Positions 7,675-16,104 of a DNA stretch of 64,000 bases are shown in pieces. A program made the translations under genes and the position numbers. The notes under the pieces were generated by a model. The model ran no database searches. It worked only from the letters and a program-made list of their open reading frames with translations, and was not told the DNA's origin. The stretch is from Streptomyces sp. Root1304 (GTDB lineage Bacteria; Actinomycetota; Actinomycetes; Streptomycetales; Streptomycetaceae): assembly GCF_001426405.1 (NCBI RefSeq), contig NZ_LMEP01000007.1:826-64825 (forward strand), in the 5' to 3' direction. Each line of letters starts with the position of its first letter. Position 1 is the stretch's first letter.

Positions 7675-9297
7675 ATGGAGCTGACACCCTCGGCCCACCT
7701 CGACAGTTTCGCCCGCGACCGGCTGCCACCGCCGGAGCGGTGGCCCCGCCTCCTCTTCGACCTCCCCGAGCTGGTGTACCCCGACCGGCTCAACTGCGGA
7801 GCGGAACTCCTCGACCGCACGGTGGAGCGACTCGGCGCCGACCGGCCCGCCTTCCACGACGGCGAGGGCGGCGTCTGGAGCTACGGACAGCTCCAGGACC
7901 ACGTCGACCGCATCGCCCACGTCCTCACCTCCGACCTGCGGGTCCGGCCCGGCAACCGGGTCCTGCTGCGCGGCCCCACCACCCCATGGCTCGCCGCCTG
8001 CTGGCTCGCCGTGATGAAGGCCGGGGCCGTCGCCGTCACCGTGCTGGCCCAGCAGCGCGCCCCCGAACTCGCGGTGATGGCCAGGGCGGCCCGGTGCAGC
8101 CACGCCCTCTGCGACGCCCACGTCATCGACGAACTCCTCGCCGCCCGGGTCGCCGGGCTCCGCGTCACCCCCTTCGGCGGGGACGGCCCCGACGACCTGC
8201 TCGCCCTCGCCGCCCACCGGCCCGGCCGCTATCCCGCCGTGGCGACCGCCGCCGACGACGTGGCCCTCATCGCCTTCACCTCCGGCACGACCGGGCGGCC
8301 CAAGGGCTGCGTCCACTTCCACCGGGACGTACTGGCCGTCGCCGACACCTTCTCCGCGCACGTCCTGCGCCCGCTGCCCGACGACGTCTTCGCCGGCTCG
8401 CCGCCGCTCGCCTTCACCTTCGGCCTCGGCGGGCTCGTCGTCTTCCCCCTGCGGGCCGGGGCGAGCGCGGTCCTCCTGGAACAGGCCGGGCCCAAACAGC
8501 TGCTCGCGGCGATCGAGCGGCACCGGGTGTCGGTGCTCTTCACCGCCCCCACCGCCTACCGGGTCATGCTCGACGAACTGGTCCAGGGCACCGCCCCGGA
8601 GCTGGGCTCGCTGCGCCGCTGCGTCTCCGCGGGCGAGAACCTGCCGGAGGCCACCTGGAAGGCCTGGTACGCGCGGACCGGTCTGCGGCTCATCAACGGC
8701 ATCGGCGCGACCGAACTCCTCCACATCTTCATCTCCGCCGCCGACGGCGACATCCGCCCCGGCACCACCGGCCGCCCGGTGCCCGGCTGGCAGGCCAGGA
8801 TCGTGGACCGGGAGGGCCGGGCCCTCCCGGACGGCGAGGAGGGGCTGCTCGCCGTGCGGGGCCCGGTGGGCTGCCGCTATCTGGCCGACCCGCGCCAGGA
8901 GGAGTACGTGCGGGAGGGCTGGAACGTCACCGGGGACACCTACGTCCGCGAGCCCGACGGCTACTTCCGCTATGTCTCACGGGCCGACGACATGATCATC
9001 TCGGCCGGCTACAACATCGCGGGACCACAGGTCGAGGAGACGCTCCTGGACCACCCCGACGTGGTGGAGACGGCCGTCGTGGGCCGCCCCGACGAGCTGC
9101 GCGGCCAGGTCGTCGTCGCCTACACGGTGGTACGGGAGGGGGTGCCGCGCGACGCGGCCACCGCCGCCGCGCTGCGGGCCTTCGTCCGCGCCCGCCTCGC
9201 CCCGTACAAGTCGCCGCGCGAGATCGTCTTCCTGGACGAGCTGCCGCGCACGGCGACCGGCAAGCTCCAGCGCTTCCGCCTCCGCGACCCGGCCTGA
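7675..9297 (+). CDS. Aryl-CoA ligase (2-aminobenzoate/benzoate-CoA ligase type)
   Basis: This 540-residue ANL-superfamily enzyme activates an aromatic acid to its CoA thioester through an acyl-adenylate. The AMP-binding P-loop reads IAFTSGTTGRPKGCVHF, A5 is INGIGATELLHIF, the A7/A8 hinge includes TGDTYVREPDGYFRYVSRADD followed by MIISAGYNIAG, and A10 is LPRTATGKLQRFRLRD with the catalytic Lys. The benzoate-CoA ligase branch is suggested by ATELLHIFIS and LAFTFGLGGLVVFPLRAG. The ATG at 7675 follows AGGGGGA. It heads a rightward unit with the paaX-like gene. The neighbouring monooxygenase/reductase fusion points to 2-aminobenzoate or salicylate as the acid; sequence alone does not decide. Confidence 0.9.
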   Translation: MELTPSAHLDSFARDRLPPPERWPRLLFDLPELVYPDRLNCGAELLDRTVERLGADRPAFHDGEGGVWSYGQLQDHVDRIAHVLTSDLRVRPGNRVLLRGPTTPWLAACWLAVMKAGAVAVTVLAQQRAPELAVMARAARCSHALCDAHVIDELLAARVAGLRVTPFGGDGPDDLLALAAHRPGRYPAVATAADDVALIAFTSGTTGRPKGCVHFHRDVLAVADTFSAHVLRPLPDDVFAGSPPLAFTFGLGGLVVFPLRAGASAVLLEQAGPKQLLAAIERHRVSVLFTAPTAYRVMLDELVQGTAPELGSLRRCVSAGENLPEATWKAWYARTGLRLINGIGATELLHIFISAADGDIRPGTTGRPVPGWQARIVDREGRALPDGEEGLLAVRGPVGCRYLADPRQEEYVREGWNVTGDTYVREPDGYFRYVSRADDMIISAGYNIAGPQVEETLLDHPDVVETAVVGRPDELRGQVVVAYTVVREGVPRDAATAAALRAFVRARLAPYKSPREIVFLDELPRTATGKLQRFRLRDPA

Positions 9298-9317
9298 CCG
9301 GGCACGACCGTGCCCGG
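9298..9317 (+). terminator. Small hairpin after the ligase gene
   Basis: CCGGGCAC and GTGCCCGG form an 8-base stem with a 4-base loop directly after the ligase stop, 33 bases before the regulator start. It could be a partial terminator or an mRNA-processing site between the two genes. Confidence 0.5.
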
Positions 9318-9350
9318 CACCACACCGGTGCCACCCCCTAAAGTGATCAC

Positions 9351-10178
9351 GTGGCCGAGCAGCACACCCCCCGATCCCTGATCGTCTCCCTCTACGGCGC
9401 CTACGGCCGTGCGCCCGACGGGGCGCCCCTGCCGGTGGCGGCGCTCATCCGGCTGCTCGGGGTGCTCGGGGTCGACGCGCCCTCCGTCCGCTCCTCCGTG
9501 TCGCGGCTGAAGCGGCGGGGGCTGCTGCTGCCGGGCCGTACGGCGGACGGCGCCGCCGGGTACGCCCTCTCGGAGGACGCCCGCCGGCTGCTCGACGACG
9601 GCGACCGCCGCATCTACGCCCGCGCCGAGCCGAAGCTGTCCGAGGGCTGGGTGCTCGCCGTGTTCTCGGTCCCCGAGGCCGAGCGGCACAAGCGGCACCT
9701 GCTGCGCTCCCGGCTCGCCCGGCTCGGCTTCGGCACGGCGGCGCCGGGCGTCTGGATCGCGCCCGCGCGGCTGTACGACGAGACCAGGAACGCCCTGGAG
9801 CGCCTGGAGCTCTCCCCGTACGTGGACCTCTTCCGGGGCGACCACCTGGGGTACGCGCCGACGGCGGAGGCGGTGGCCCGCTGGTGGGACCTGCCCGCCA
9901 TCGCGGCGCTCCACGAGGAGTTCCTCGCGGCGCACGAGCCGGTGCTGCGGGCCTGGCGGTCCGCCCCGGCGGGCGCCGAGGACGCCTACCGGGACTATCT
10001 GCTCGCCCTCGACTCCTGGCGCCGGCTGCCGTACGCCGACCCGGTCCTGCCCGCGGAGCTCCTCCCGGACGACTGGCCCGGCCGGCGCTCGGCGGAGGTC
10101 TTCGCCTCCCTGCACGAGCTGCTGCGGGACCGGGGCGCCCCGTACGTGCGGCCGTTCCTCGCGGGGGACACCGTCTAG
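9351..10178 (+). CDS. PaaX-family transcriptional regulator
   Basis: This 275-residue protein has the PaaX layout: an N-terminal winged helix (about residues 8-80: SLIVSLYGAYGR, SVRSSVSRLKRRGLL, AGYALSEDARRLL), the central domain (RIYARAEPKLSEGWVLAVFSVPE; GTAAPGVWIAPARLYDE), and the helical C-terminal domain (DYLLALDSWRRLPYADPVLPAELLP). PaaX proteins repress aromatic CoA-ligation pathways and are released by the aryl-CoA. The GTG at 9351 is used. The 3' end overlaps the convergent DUF1772 gene by 4 bases. Its likely targets are the two catabolic promoters that share TGAC-N4-GTCA. Confidence 0.88.
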   Translation: MAEQHTPRSLIVSLYGAYGRAPDGAPLPVAALIRLLGVLGVDAPSVRSSVSRLKRRGLLLPGRTADGAAGYALSEDARRLLDDGDRRIYARAEPKLSEGWVLAVFSVPEAERHKRHLLRSRLARLGFGTAAPGVWIAPARLYDETRNALERLELSPYVDLFRGDHLGYAPTAEAVARWWDLPAIAALHEEFLAAHEPVLRAWRSAPAGAEDAYRDYLLALDSWRRLPYADPVLPAELLPDDWPGRRSAEVFASLHELLRDRGAPYVRPFLAGDTV

Positions 10179-10675
10179 ACGGCGTTCGCCCGGCCCCGGT
10201 CCCTCCGTGCGGCCAGGGCTCCCAGGAGGCAGCCGAAGGCCAGGGTCGAGAGGATCGCGCGGACCAGGTTCCAGGCCACCCAGGGGCCCTCGAAGGCGGC
10301 GCGGGCCGCGCTCGGGTCCTTCGCCGCGGCGAGGGCGTCGTTGAGGGGGACGTTCACCGCGGCCGTGACCACGAAGACCGCCGCGCACAGCACGGCCCCG
10401 GCGAGGGTCCACAGCCGCGCCCGGCCGGCCCGGTGCTGCCAGGCGGCCACCGCCGCGAGGAGCGGCGCCCCGAGGAACGGGGTGAAGAAGACCGGGTTCT
10501 GGATCACGTCGTTGATGTTCCGCATCACCTCGACGTAGACCCGGTCGTCGCTGCGTGCCAGCGCCGGCATCACCGAGCAGACGTACGCGAACCACACCCC
10601 CGCCAGCAGTCCGGTCGTCACCGTCGCCGCGCCGAGGACCGCTCCGGCGCCGCTCCCACCCCTGTTTTGTGTCAT
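10175..10675 (-). CDS. DUF1772 membrane protein (anthrone-oxygenase-like family)
   Basis: This 166-residue protein has four hydrophobic helices (starting VLGAATVTTGLLAGVWFAYV). It carries the conserved family elements PALARSDDRVYVEVMRNIN, PVFFTPFLGAP and VPLNDALA. The family includes fungal anthrone oxygenase-like proteins, but most bacterial members have no proven activity. The ATG at 10675 (MTQNRGG) with GGGGA upstream is preferred to an earlier ATG at 10732. It is the last gene of the crotonase-monooxygenase operon and lies 87 bases after the monooxygenase stop. A part in ring oxidation or export is possible but unproven. Confidence 0.8.
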   Translation of the reverse strand: MTQNRGGSGAGAVLGAATVTTGLLAGVWFAYVCSVMPALARSDDRVYVEVMRNINDVIQNPVFFTPFLGAPLLAAVAAWQHRAGRARLWTLAGAVLCAAVFVVTAAVNVPLNDALAAAKDPSAARAAFEGPWVAWNLVRAILSTLAFGCLLGALAARRDRGRANAV

Positions 10676-10762
10676 GTCCCCATTCAAGTGGGCCGGGGGT
10701 CCGGTGGACATGGTTCCGCGTCGCACCCGCATACGCGAGCGTCCACGGCGCCCGGGCGGGGG

Positions 10763-13060
10763 CTACTCCCGGCGGCCCGTGGGGGGCGGCCGACTGCCCG
10801 CCCGGTACGGGGCCGGCCAGGGGGCAGCCGGGCCCTCGTACCCCTGCTCGGCCGCCGCGTGGAGCGTCCAGTGCGGGTCGTAGAGGTGCGGGCGGGCGAG
10901 GGCGCAGAGGTCCGCGCGGCCCGCCAGGAGCAGGGAGTTGACGTCGTCCCAGGAGGAGATCGCGCCGACCGCGAGGACGGGCACCCCGGCCTCGTTGCGG
11001 ATCCGGTCGGCGTACGGGGTCTGGTACGAGCGGCCGTAGGCGGGCGTCTCCTCGGGGACGACCTGGCCGGTGGAGACGTCGATCGCGTCGGCGCCGTGCT
11101 CCGCGAAGGCGCGGGCGACCGCGACGGCCTGTTCGTCGGTCGTCCCGCCCTCGGCCCAGTCGGTGGCCGAGACGCGCACGGTCATCGGGCGCTCCTCCGG
11201 CCACACCTCCCGCAGGGCGTCGAAGACTTCGAGGGGGAACCGCAGCCGTCCTTCGAGGTCGCCGCCGTACGCGTCGGTGCGGTGGTTGGTGAGCGGGGAG
11301 AGGAAGCCGGAGAGGAGGTAGCCGTGGGCGGCGTGCAGTTCGAGGAGGTCGAAGCCGCTGCGGGCGGCGCGGCGGGCCGCGGCGGTGAACTGCTCGCGCA
11401 CTGCGGTGAGTCCGGCGCGGTCGAGGGCGGCCGGGACCTGGTTCACGCCGGGGCGGTACGGGAGGGGCGAGGCGGCGACCAGCGGCCAGTTCCCGGTGGG
11501 GAGGGGCTGGTCGATGCCCTCCCACATGCGCCGTGTGGAGCCCTTGCGGCCGGAGTGGCCGAGCTGGACACCGAGCGCGGTGCCGGGCGCCGAGGTGTGG
11601 ACGAAGTCGGCGATCCGGGCCCAGGCGGCGGCCTGTTCCTCGGTCCAGAGGCCGGTGCAGCCGGGGGTGATGCGACCCTCCGGGCTGACGCAGACCATCT
11701 CGGTCATGACGAGTCCGGCGCCGCCGAGCGCCCTGGAGCCGAGGTGGACGAGGTGGAAGTCGCCGGGGACGCCGTCCTCGGCGACGTACATGTCCATGGG
11801 CGAGACCACGATCCGGTTGCGCAGGGTCAGGCCGCGGAGCCGGAAGGGGGTGAACAGGGGCGGGGTGCCGGGCGGGCAGCCGAAGTCGCGTTCGACGGCG
11901 GCGGTGAAGGCCGGGTCGCGCAGGCGCAGGTTGGCGTGGGTGACGCGGCGGCTGCGGGTGAGGAGGTCGAAGGCGAAGCGGCGGGGCGGCCGGTCGACGT
12001 GGCCGGCGAGTTCCTCGAACCAGTGGAGGCTGGCGGCGGCCGCGCGCTGGGTGGACTCGACGACGGGTCGGCGTGCGGTCTCGTAGGCGGTGAGGGCCTC
12101 GGGGAGGCCGGGGTGGGCGTCGACGGCGGTGGCGAGGGCGAGGGCGTCCTCGACGGCGAGTTTGGTGCCGGAGCCGATGGAGAAGTGCGCGGTGTGGGCG
12201 GCGTCGCCGATGAGCACGGTGTTGCCGTGGGACCAGCGTGCGTTGGCGACGGTACGGAAGACGGTCCAGGCGGAGTTGTTCGCGCGGAGCTCCCGGCCGC
12301 CGAGCGCCTCGGCGAAGATCTTGGCGCAGCGGGCGGTCGACTCGGCCTCGCCCAGTTCGGCGAAGCCCGCCGCCCGCCACACCTCCTCGCGCATCTCGAC
12401 GATGACGGTGGAGGCGCCGGCCTCGTACGGGTAGGCGTGCAGTTGCATCACGCCGTACTCGGTCTCGGCGATCTCGAACCGGAACGCCTCGAAGGGGAAG
12501 TCGGCGGCGAGCCATATGTAGCGGCAGCGGTGCGGGGTGATCCGGGGGCGGAAGTGCTCGGCGTGGGCCTCGCGGGTGCGGCTGTGGACGCCGTCGGCGG
12601 CGACGACCAGGTCGTGGGTGGCGGCGAGGGCGTCGGCGGGCGGGGCCTCGGTGCGGAAGCGGAGCCGTACGCCCAGGCCGGTGCAGCGGGCGTGCAGGAT
12701 CTCCAGGAGCCGGCGGCGGCCGAGGGCGGCGAAGCCGTGGCCGGTGGAGGTGGTGCGGTGGCCGCGGTGGACGACGTCGATGTCGTCCCAGCGGACGAGG
12801 TCGCGGCGGAGCGCCTCGTACACGACGGGGTCGGCGTCGCGGACGCCGCCGAGGGTCTCGTCGGAGAGGACGACGCCGAAGCCGAAGGTGTCGGTGGGGG
12901 CGTTCCGCTCCCAGACGGTGACCTCGCGGGCGGGGTCGAGGCGCTTGAGCAGGGCGGCGGCGTAGAGGCCGCCGGGGCCGCCGCCGATGACGGCGATCCG
13001 GGAGACGGCCGGCCGGACCCGGTCCCCGCCGGGGCCCGGCACCGTCAGCACCCCCGCCAT
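10763..13060 (-). CDS. FAD monooxygenase-old yellow enzyme fusion (2-aminobenzoyl-CoA monooxygenase/reductase or salicylyl-CoA 5-hydroxylase type)
   Basis: This is a 765-residue two-domain flavoprotein. Residues about 20-390 form a class A flavin hydroxylase with the dinucleotide motif GGGPGG (26-31), LVVAADGVHSRTR, and GDAAHTAHFSIGSGTKLAVEDA as the second FAD motif. Residues about 395-750 form an old-yellow-enzyme barrel (LFTPFRLRGLTLRNRIVVSPM; LHAAHGYLLSGFLSP; YGGDLEGR). This fusion is known from aerobic 2-aminobenzoate degradation in Azoarcus evansii, where it hydroxylates and then reduces the ring of aminobenzoyl-CoA. Actinobacterial relatives are annotated as salicylyl-CoA 5-hydroxylase. 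The ATG at 13060 overlaps the crotonase end by 16 bases; its ribosome site is weak, in line with coupling. Confidence 0.9.
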   Translation of the reverse strand: MAGVLTVPGPGGDRVRPAVSRIAVIGGGPGGLYAAALLKRLDPAREVTVWERNAPTDTFGFGVVLSDETLGGVRDADPVVYEALRRDLVRWDDIDVVHRGHRTTSTGHGFAALGRRRLLEILHARCTGLGVRLRFRTEAPPADALAATHDLVVAADGVHSRTREAHAEHFRPRITPHRCRYIWLAADFPFEAFRFEIAETEYGVMQLHAYPYEAGASTVIVEMREEVWRAAGFAELGEAESTARCAKIFAEALGGRELRANNSAWTVFRTVANARWSHGNTVLIGDAAHTAHFSIGSGTKLAVEDALALATAVDAHPGLPEALTAYETARRPVVESTQRAAAASLHWFEELAGHVDRPPRRFAFDLLTRSRRVTHANLRLRDPAFTAAVERDFGCPPGTPPLFTPFRLRGLTLRNRIVVSPMDMYVAEDGVPGDFHLVHLGSRALGGAGLVMTEMVCVSPEGRITPGCTGLWTEEQAAAWARIADFVHTSAPGTALGVQLGHSGRKGSTRRMWEGIDQPLPTGNWPLVAASPLPYRPGVNQVPAALDRAGLTAVREQFTAAARRAARSGFDLLELHAAHGYLLSGFLSPLTNHRTDAYGGDLEGRLRFPLEVFDALREVWPEERPMTVRVSATDWAEGGTTDEQAVAVARAFAEHGADAIDVSTGQVVPEETPAYGRSYQTPYADRIRNEAGVPVLAVGAISSWDDVNSLLLAGRADLCALARPHLYDPHWTLHAAAEQGYEGPAAPWPAPYRAGSRPPPTGRRE

Positions 13061-13872
13061 TTCGGGGGCCGCTTCTCGGTGAAGGCGGCGTGGAACTCGG
13101 CGTAGTCCGCGCCGTTCATCAGCAGGGCCTGGGTGGCCGCGTCCATTTCGACCGAGGCGGCGAGCGGCATGTCGAGTTCCGCGGTCAGCAGGGCCTTGGT
13201 CTGGGCGAGGGCGAGCGCGGGGCCGTCGGCGAGACGGCGGGCGAGGGCGGCGGCCCGCTCCCCCGCCGCGCCCTCCTCGGTCAGCTCGCTGAGCAGGCCG
13301 ATGCGCTCGGCCTCGGCGGCGTGGACCGGCTCGCCCAGCATGAGGAGGCGGGTGGCGTGGCCGAGCCCGACGACCCGGGGCAGCAGGTAGGCGGCGCCCA
13401 TGTCGCCGCCGGAGAGGCCGACGCGGGTGAAGAGGAAGGAGAAGCGGGTGGTGGGGTCCGCGACCCGGAAGTCGGCGGCGAGGGCGAGGACGGCCCCGGC
13501 CCCGGCGGCGACGCCGTGCAGGGCGGCGACGACCGGGAAGGGGCACTCGCGCAGGGCGCGGACGACCTGGCCGGTCATCCGGTTGAAGTCGAGGAGTTGC
13601 GCGGTGTCGAGGGAGAGGGTGGCGCCGATGATCTCGTCGACGTCGCCGCCGGAGCAGAAGCCGCGGCCCTCGCCGCCGAGGACGAGGGCGCGGACGGCGC
13701 GCTCACGGGACAGCTCGGCGAGGAGGTCGCGCAGGTCGGCGTAGGCGCCGAAGGTGAGGGCGTTGAGTTTCGCGGGGCGGGCGAGGGTGACGGTCGCGAT
13801 GCCCCGGTCGATGTCGAGGCGCAGGTGTTCCCAGTGGGCCGTGCGGGGCGTGGAACCGGTAAAGGGGCTCAT
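13045..13872 (-). CDS. Enoyl-CoA hydratase/isomerase (crotonase) family
   Basis: This 275-residue crotonase has the oxyanion-hole elements LNALTFGAYADL and GFCSGGDVDEI, plus AALHGVAAGAGAVLALAADFRVA. The later FSFLFTRVGLSGGDMGAAYLLPRVVG segment has Asp where one of the two hydratase glutamates usually sits, a change seen in hydrolase, isomerase and ring-cleaving members. It starts at an ATG with GGAGG about 10 bases upstream and leads the operon crotonase-monooxygenase-DUF1772. In the aromatic pathway it may hydrate, or hydrolytically open, the ring of the reduced CoA intermediate, as the 2-ketocyclohexanecarboxyl-CoA hydrolase BadI does. That role is inference. Confidence 0.88.
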   Translation of the reverse strand: MSPFTGSTPRTAHWEHLRLDIDRGIATVTLARPAKLNALTFGAYADLRDLLAELSRERAVRALVLGGEGRGFCSGGDVDEIIGATLSLDTAQLLDFNRMTGQVVRALRECPFPVVAALHGVAAGAGAVLALAADFRVADPTTRFSFLFTRVGLSGGDMGAAYLLPRVVGLGHATRLLMLGEPVHAAEAERIGLLSELTEEGAAGERAAALARRLADGPALALAQTKALLTAELDMPLAASVEMDAATQALLMNGADYAEFHAAFTEKRPPKWRGC

Positions 13873-13916
13873 CCGGAACGGCCTCCTTCCTCCGTTCGGA
13901 GGGTATCACTCTGTTG

Positions 13917-13929
13917 TGACTGTCGTCAC
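13917..13929. promoter_or_regulatory. TGAC-N4-GTCA operator candidate, crotonase promoter
   Basis: TGACTGTCGTCAC, extended to GTGAC-N4-GTCAC, lies 45-57 bases upstream of the crotonase start, with CGATAC at 13937-13942. It matches the element at 7605-7617 in 12 of 13 positions. The two would let one regulator control both halves of the cluster. Confidence 0.5.
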
Positions 13930-14120
13930 GACTGCGCGATACAAGGAGGACCGGGGGGGCCGCCCAAGGTCCCCGCGAGGGGTGACCGAGGTCCCCGCAC
14001 ACCGGGGAGGGGCGCCCCTGGAGAAATAAATTGCACCTCGTATGGTTGAAACCAGGACGTCTCGGGATGCCTCCACCCCACTCGCCCACCCGCCCCCACA
14101 CGGTGAAGGGAGCCTGCCCC

Positions 14121-14600
14121 ATGCCCGAAGCCACCGGACCCCCGGTCGGCGGTCCGGCCGTCTCCTGGCGCGTCGAGCTGCCGCACACGACCGCCGCCGT
14201 GCCGATCGCCCGCGCCCTGATCCGTACCGCCCTCGCCGACATCGGCCCCGGGGCCGTCGGCCGCCCCGACGGCGACACGGCGGAGCTGCTCACCGCCGAG
14301 CTGGTCGCCAACGCCGTCGAGCACACCGCGGGGCGGGGCCCCATCGAGCTGGTCGTCGAGCTGCTCTCGGCGCCCGGCGGCTGCCAGATCGAGGTCCACG
14401 ACTCCGAGCCCGCCCGCCCCGGCCAGCTCGTCTGCCCCGACCCGGAGACCGAGGTCGACCCCTGGCAGGAGCACGGCCGGGGCCTCCTCCTCATCCGGGC
14501 GCTCAGCAGCGACTGCGGGCACCGCCCCACCGCGCACGGCAAGGCGGTCTGGTTCACGCTCCCGGGGATCCCGTCGCAGCGCCCTCGCTCGGAGCCGTGA
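14121..14600 (+). CDS. RsbW-like anti-sigma/ATP-binding protein (HATPase_c_2)
   Basis: This 159-residue protein is a stand-alone GHKL ATPase of the SpoIIAB/RsbW type that is abundant in Streptomyces. The N box is ELLTAELVANAVEHTAG, the G1 box is CQIEVHDSEPARPG, and the G2 box is EHGRGLLLIRAL. Such proteins bind alternative sigma factors or phosphorylate anti-anti-sigma partners; many have no known partner. The ATG at 14121 is preferred, with AAGGGAG upstream; an in-frame ATG at 14031 has no ribosome site. It is divergent from the catabolic operon. Its end overlaps the convergent permease by 47 bases. No sigma or anti-anti-sigma gene is adjacent. Confidence 0.85.
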   Translation: MPEATGPPVGGPAVSWRVELPHTTAAVPIARALIRTALADIGPGAVGRPDGDTAELLTAELVANAVEHTAGRGPIELVVELLSAPGGCQIEVHDSEPARPGQLVCPDPETEVDPWQEHGRGLLLIRALSSDCGHRPTAHGKAVWFTLPGIPSQRPRSEP

Positions 14601-15984
14601 CCAGGCGCGAGTGGCGCCGCCCGTACAGCGCGTACACCAGCGCGCCGACCACGAGGAATCCCGCGAACTGCACCCAGGTCGTCCAGCCGGTGCCCCAGAT
14701 CAGATAGAGGCAGAAGCCGATCCCGAGGACCGGGCTGAGCGGGAAGAGCGGCACCCGGAACGAGCGCGGCAGCCCGGGGTCACGGCGCCGCAGCACCATC
14801 ACCGCGAGGTTGACGACCGCCATGATGGCGAGGGTGCCGATCGTCGTCAGGTTGACGACCACGTCGAGCGAGGCGAAGGCCGCGGGGACGGCGAAGACGG
14901 CGGCCACGATCCAGGTGTTGGCGACCGGGGTCGCGGACTTCGGCGAGACCCGCTCGAAGACCCGGGGCACCAGGCCGTCGCGGGACATCGACATCAGGAT
15001 GCGGGTCTGCCCGTACATCACCGCGAGGACCACGGACGCGATGGCGACGACCGCGCCGAACGCGATGACACCGCCGCCGACGGACGAGCCGGTGACCTCG
15101 TCGACGACGAGCGAGAGCGCGGCGGGCTGGTCGGCCACGGCGTCGGCACCGAGGGCGCCGATCGCGGAGAGCGCGACGGCGCAGTACAGCAGGGTGACGA
15201 TCCCGATGCAGACGAGGATGGCGATCGGGATGTTCCGGCGCGGGTTCTTCACCTCTTCGCCGGCCGTGGTGATCGCGTCGAAGCCGATGTACGAGAAGAA
15301 GGCCACCGAGGCGCCCGCGGTGATCCCGCCGAGGCCGTCCGTGGCGAACGGCGACAGGTTGCCGTCCTCGAAGGCCGAGAAGCCGATGGCGCAGAAGACG
15401 ATCAGGATGCCGATCTTGAGGATCGCCATGGCGGCGGTCGCCCGCGCGCTCTCCCGGACCCCGCGCACCAGCAGCGTCGCGGCGAGCAGGATGACGACCA
15501 CGGCCGGCAGGTTGATCACCCCGCCGTCGGCCGGTCCGGAGGAGAGCGCGGTGGGCAGCTGGAGGCCGGTGAGGCTGTCGAGCAGTTCGTTGAGGTACTG
15601 GCTCCAGCCGACGGCGACCGCGGAGACGGAGACGCCGTACTCCAGGAGGAGGCACCAGCCGACGAGGAAGGCGGTCCGTTCGCCGAGGCTCGCGTAGGCG
15701 AAGGAGTACGAGGAGCCCGAGACCGGGATCGCGCCGCCCAGCTCCGCGAAGGAGAAGGCGGTGAAGATGCAGGTGATCGCGGCGAGCACGAAGGAGACGA
15801 CGACCGCGGGGCCGGCCTCGGCGACGCTGTCGGAGAGGCCGACGAAGATGCCGGTGCCGACGATCGCGCCGACACCGAAGCACACGAGCTGGAAGAGGCC
15901 CATGGTGCGCTTGAGGCCGTGGCCCTCCAGGTCGGCGCCCGATTCGGCGAGGAGTTGCTGCGGGGTCTTGATCCGCGAGGTCAT
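14554..15984 (-). CDS. APC-superfamily cationic amino acid permease
   Basis: This 476-residue protein has about 12 helices and the first-helix substrate motif VGAIVGTGIFVG. Its elements SFAELGGAIPVSGSSYSFAYASLGE and FFSYIGFDAITTAGEEVKNPRRNIP are typical of the cationic amino acid transporter (CAT/YfnA) branch. It lies 120 bases downstream of arcB on the same strand, so it probably takes up arginine or exchanges arginine and ornithine for the deiminase pathway, a role played by ArcD elsewhere. A hairpin at 16018-16051 separates it from arcB. The short sequence GTAAACCGCACTAC upstream resembles one before arcB, suggesting shared control. Confidence 0.88.
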   Translation of the reverse strand: MTSRIKTPQQLLAESGADLEGHGLKRTMGLFQLVCFGVGAIVGTGIFVGLSDSVAEAGPAVVVSFVLAAITCIFTAFSFAELGGAIPVSGSSYSFAYASLGERTAFLVGWCLLLEYGVSVSAVAVGWSQYLNELLDSLTGLQLPTALSSGPADGGVINLPAVVVILLAATLLVRGVRESARATAAMAILKIGILIVFCAIGFSAFEDGNLSPFATDGLGGITAGASVAFFSYIGFDAITTAGEEVKNPRRNIPIAILVCIGIVTLLYCAVALSAIGALGADAVADQPAALSLVVDEVTGSSVGGGVIAFGAVVAIASVVLAVMYGQTRILMSMSRDGLVPRVFERVSPKSATPVANTWIVAAVFAVPAAFASLDVVVNLTTIGTLAIMAVVNLAVMVLRRRDPGLPRSFRVPLFPLSPVLGIGFCLYLIWGTGWTTWVQFAGFLVVGALVYALYGRRHSRLVTAPSEGAATGSPGA

Positions 15985-16017
15985 GCGGTGGTTCTCGTCT
16001 CTGGTCGTGCATGCGTG

Positions 16018-16051
16018 AGGGGGGTCCGAGCATGTGCGCCCGGACCCCCCT
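16018..16051 (-). terminator. Hairpin between arcB and the permease
   Basis: AGGGGGGTCCG (16018-16028) and its exact complement (16041-16051) make an 11-base stem with a 12-base loop. It lies 54 bases after the arcB stop and ahead of the permease ATG. It could terminate arcB or attenuate read-through into the permease. Confidence 0.75.
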
Positions 16052-16064
16052 GAATCGTGCGATC

Positions 16065-16090
16065 GTAAACCGCACTACGCATATTCACCC
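16065..16090 (-). promoter_or_regulatory. AT-rich element upstream of the permease, similar to the arcB element
   Basis: On the plus strand GTAAACCGCACTAC (16065-16078) is followed by GCATATTCACCC (16079-16090). The first part matches GTATACGCACTTC upstream of arcB (17174-17186). On the gene strand the second part contains TGAATATGC, which resembles an ARG-box half site (TGAAT). ArgR-type control is possible. Confidence 0.35.
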
Positions 16091-16104
16091 AATCAGGTGC
16101 AAGG

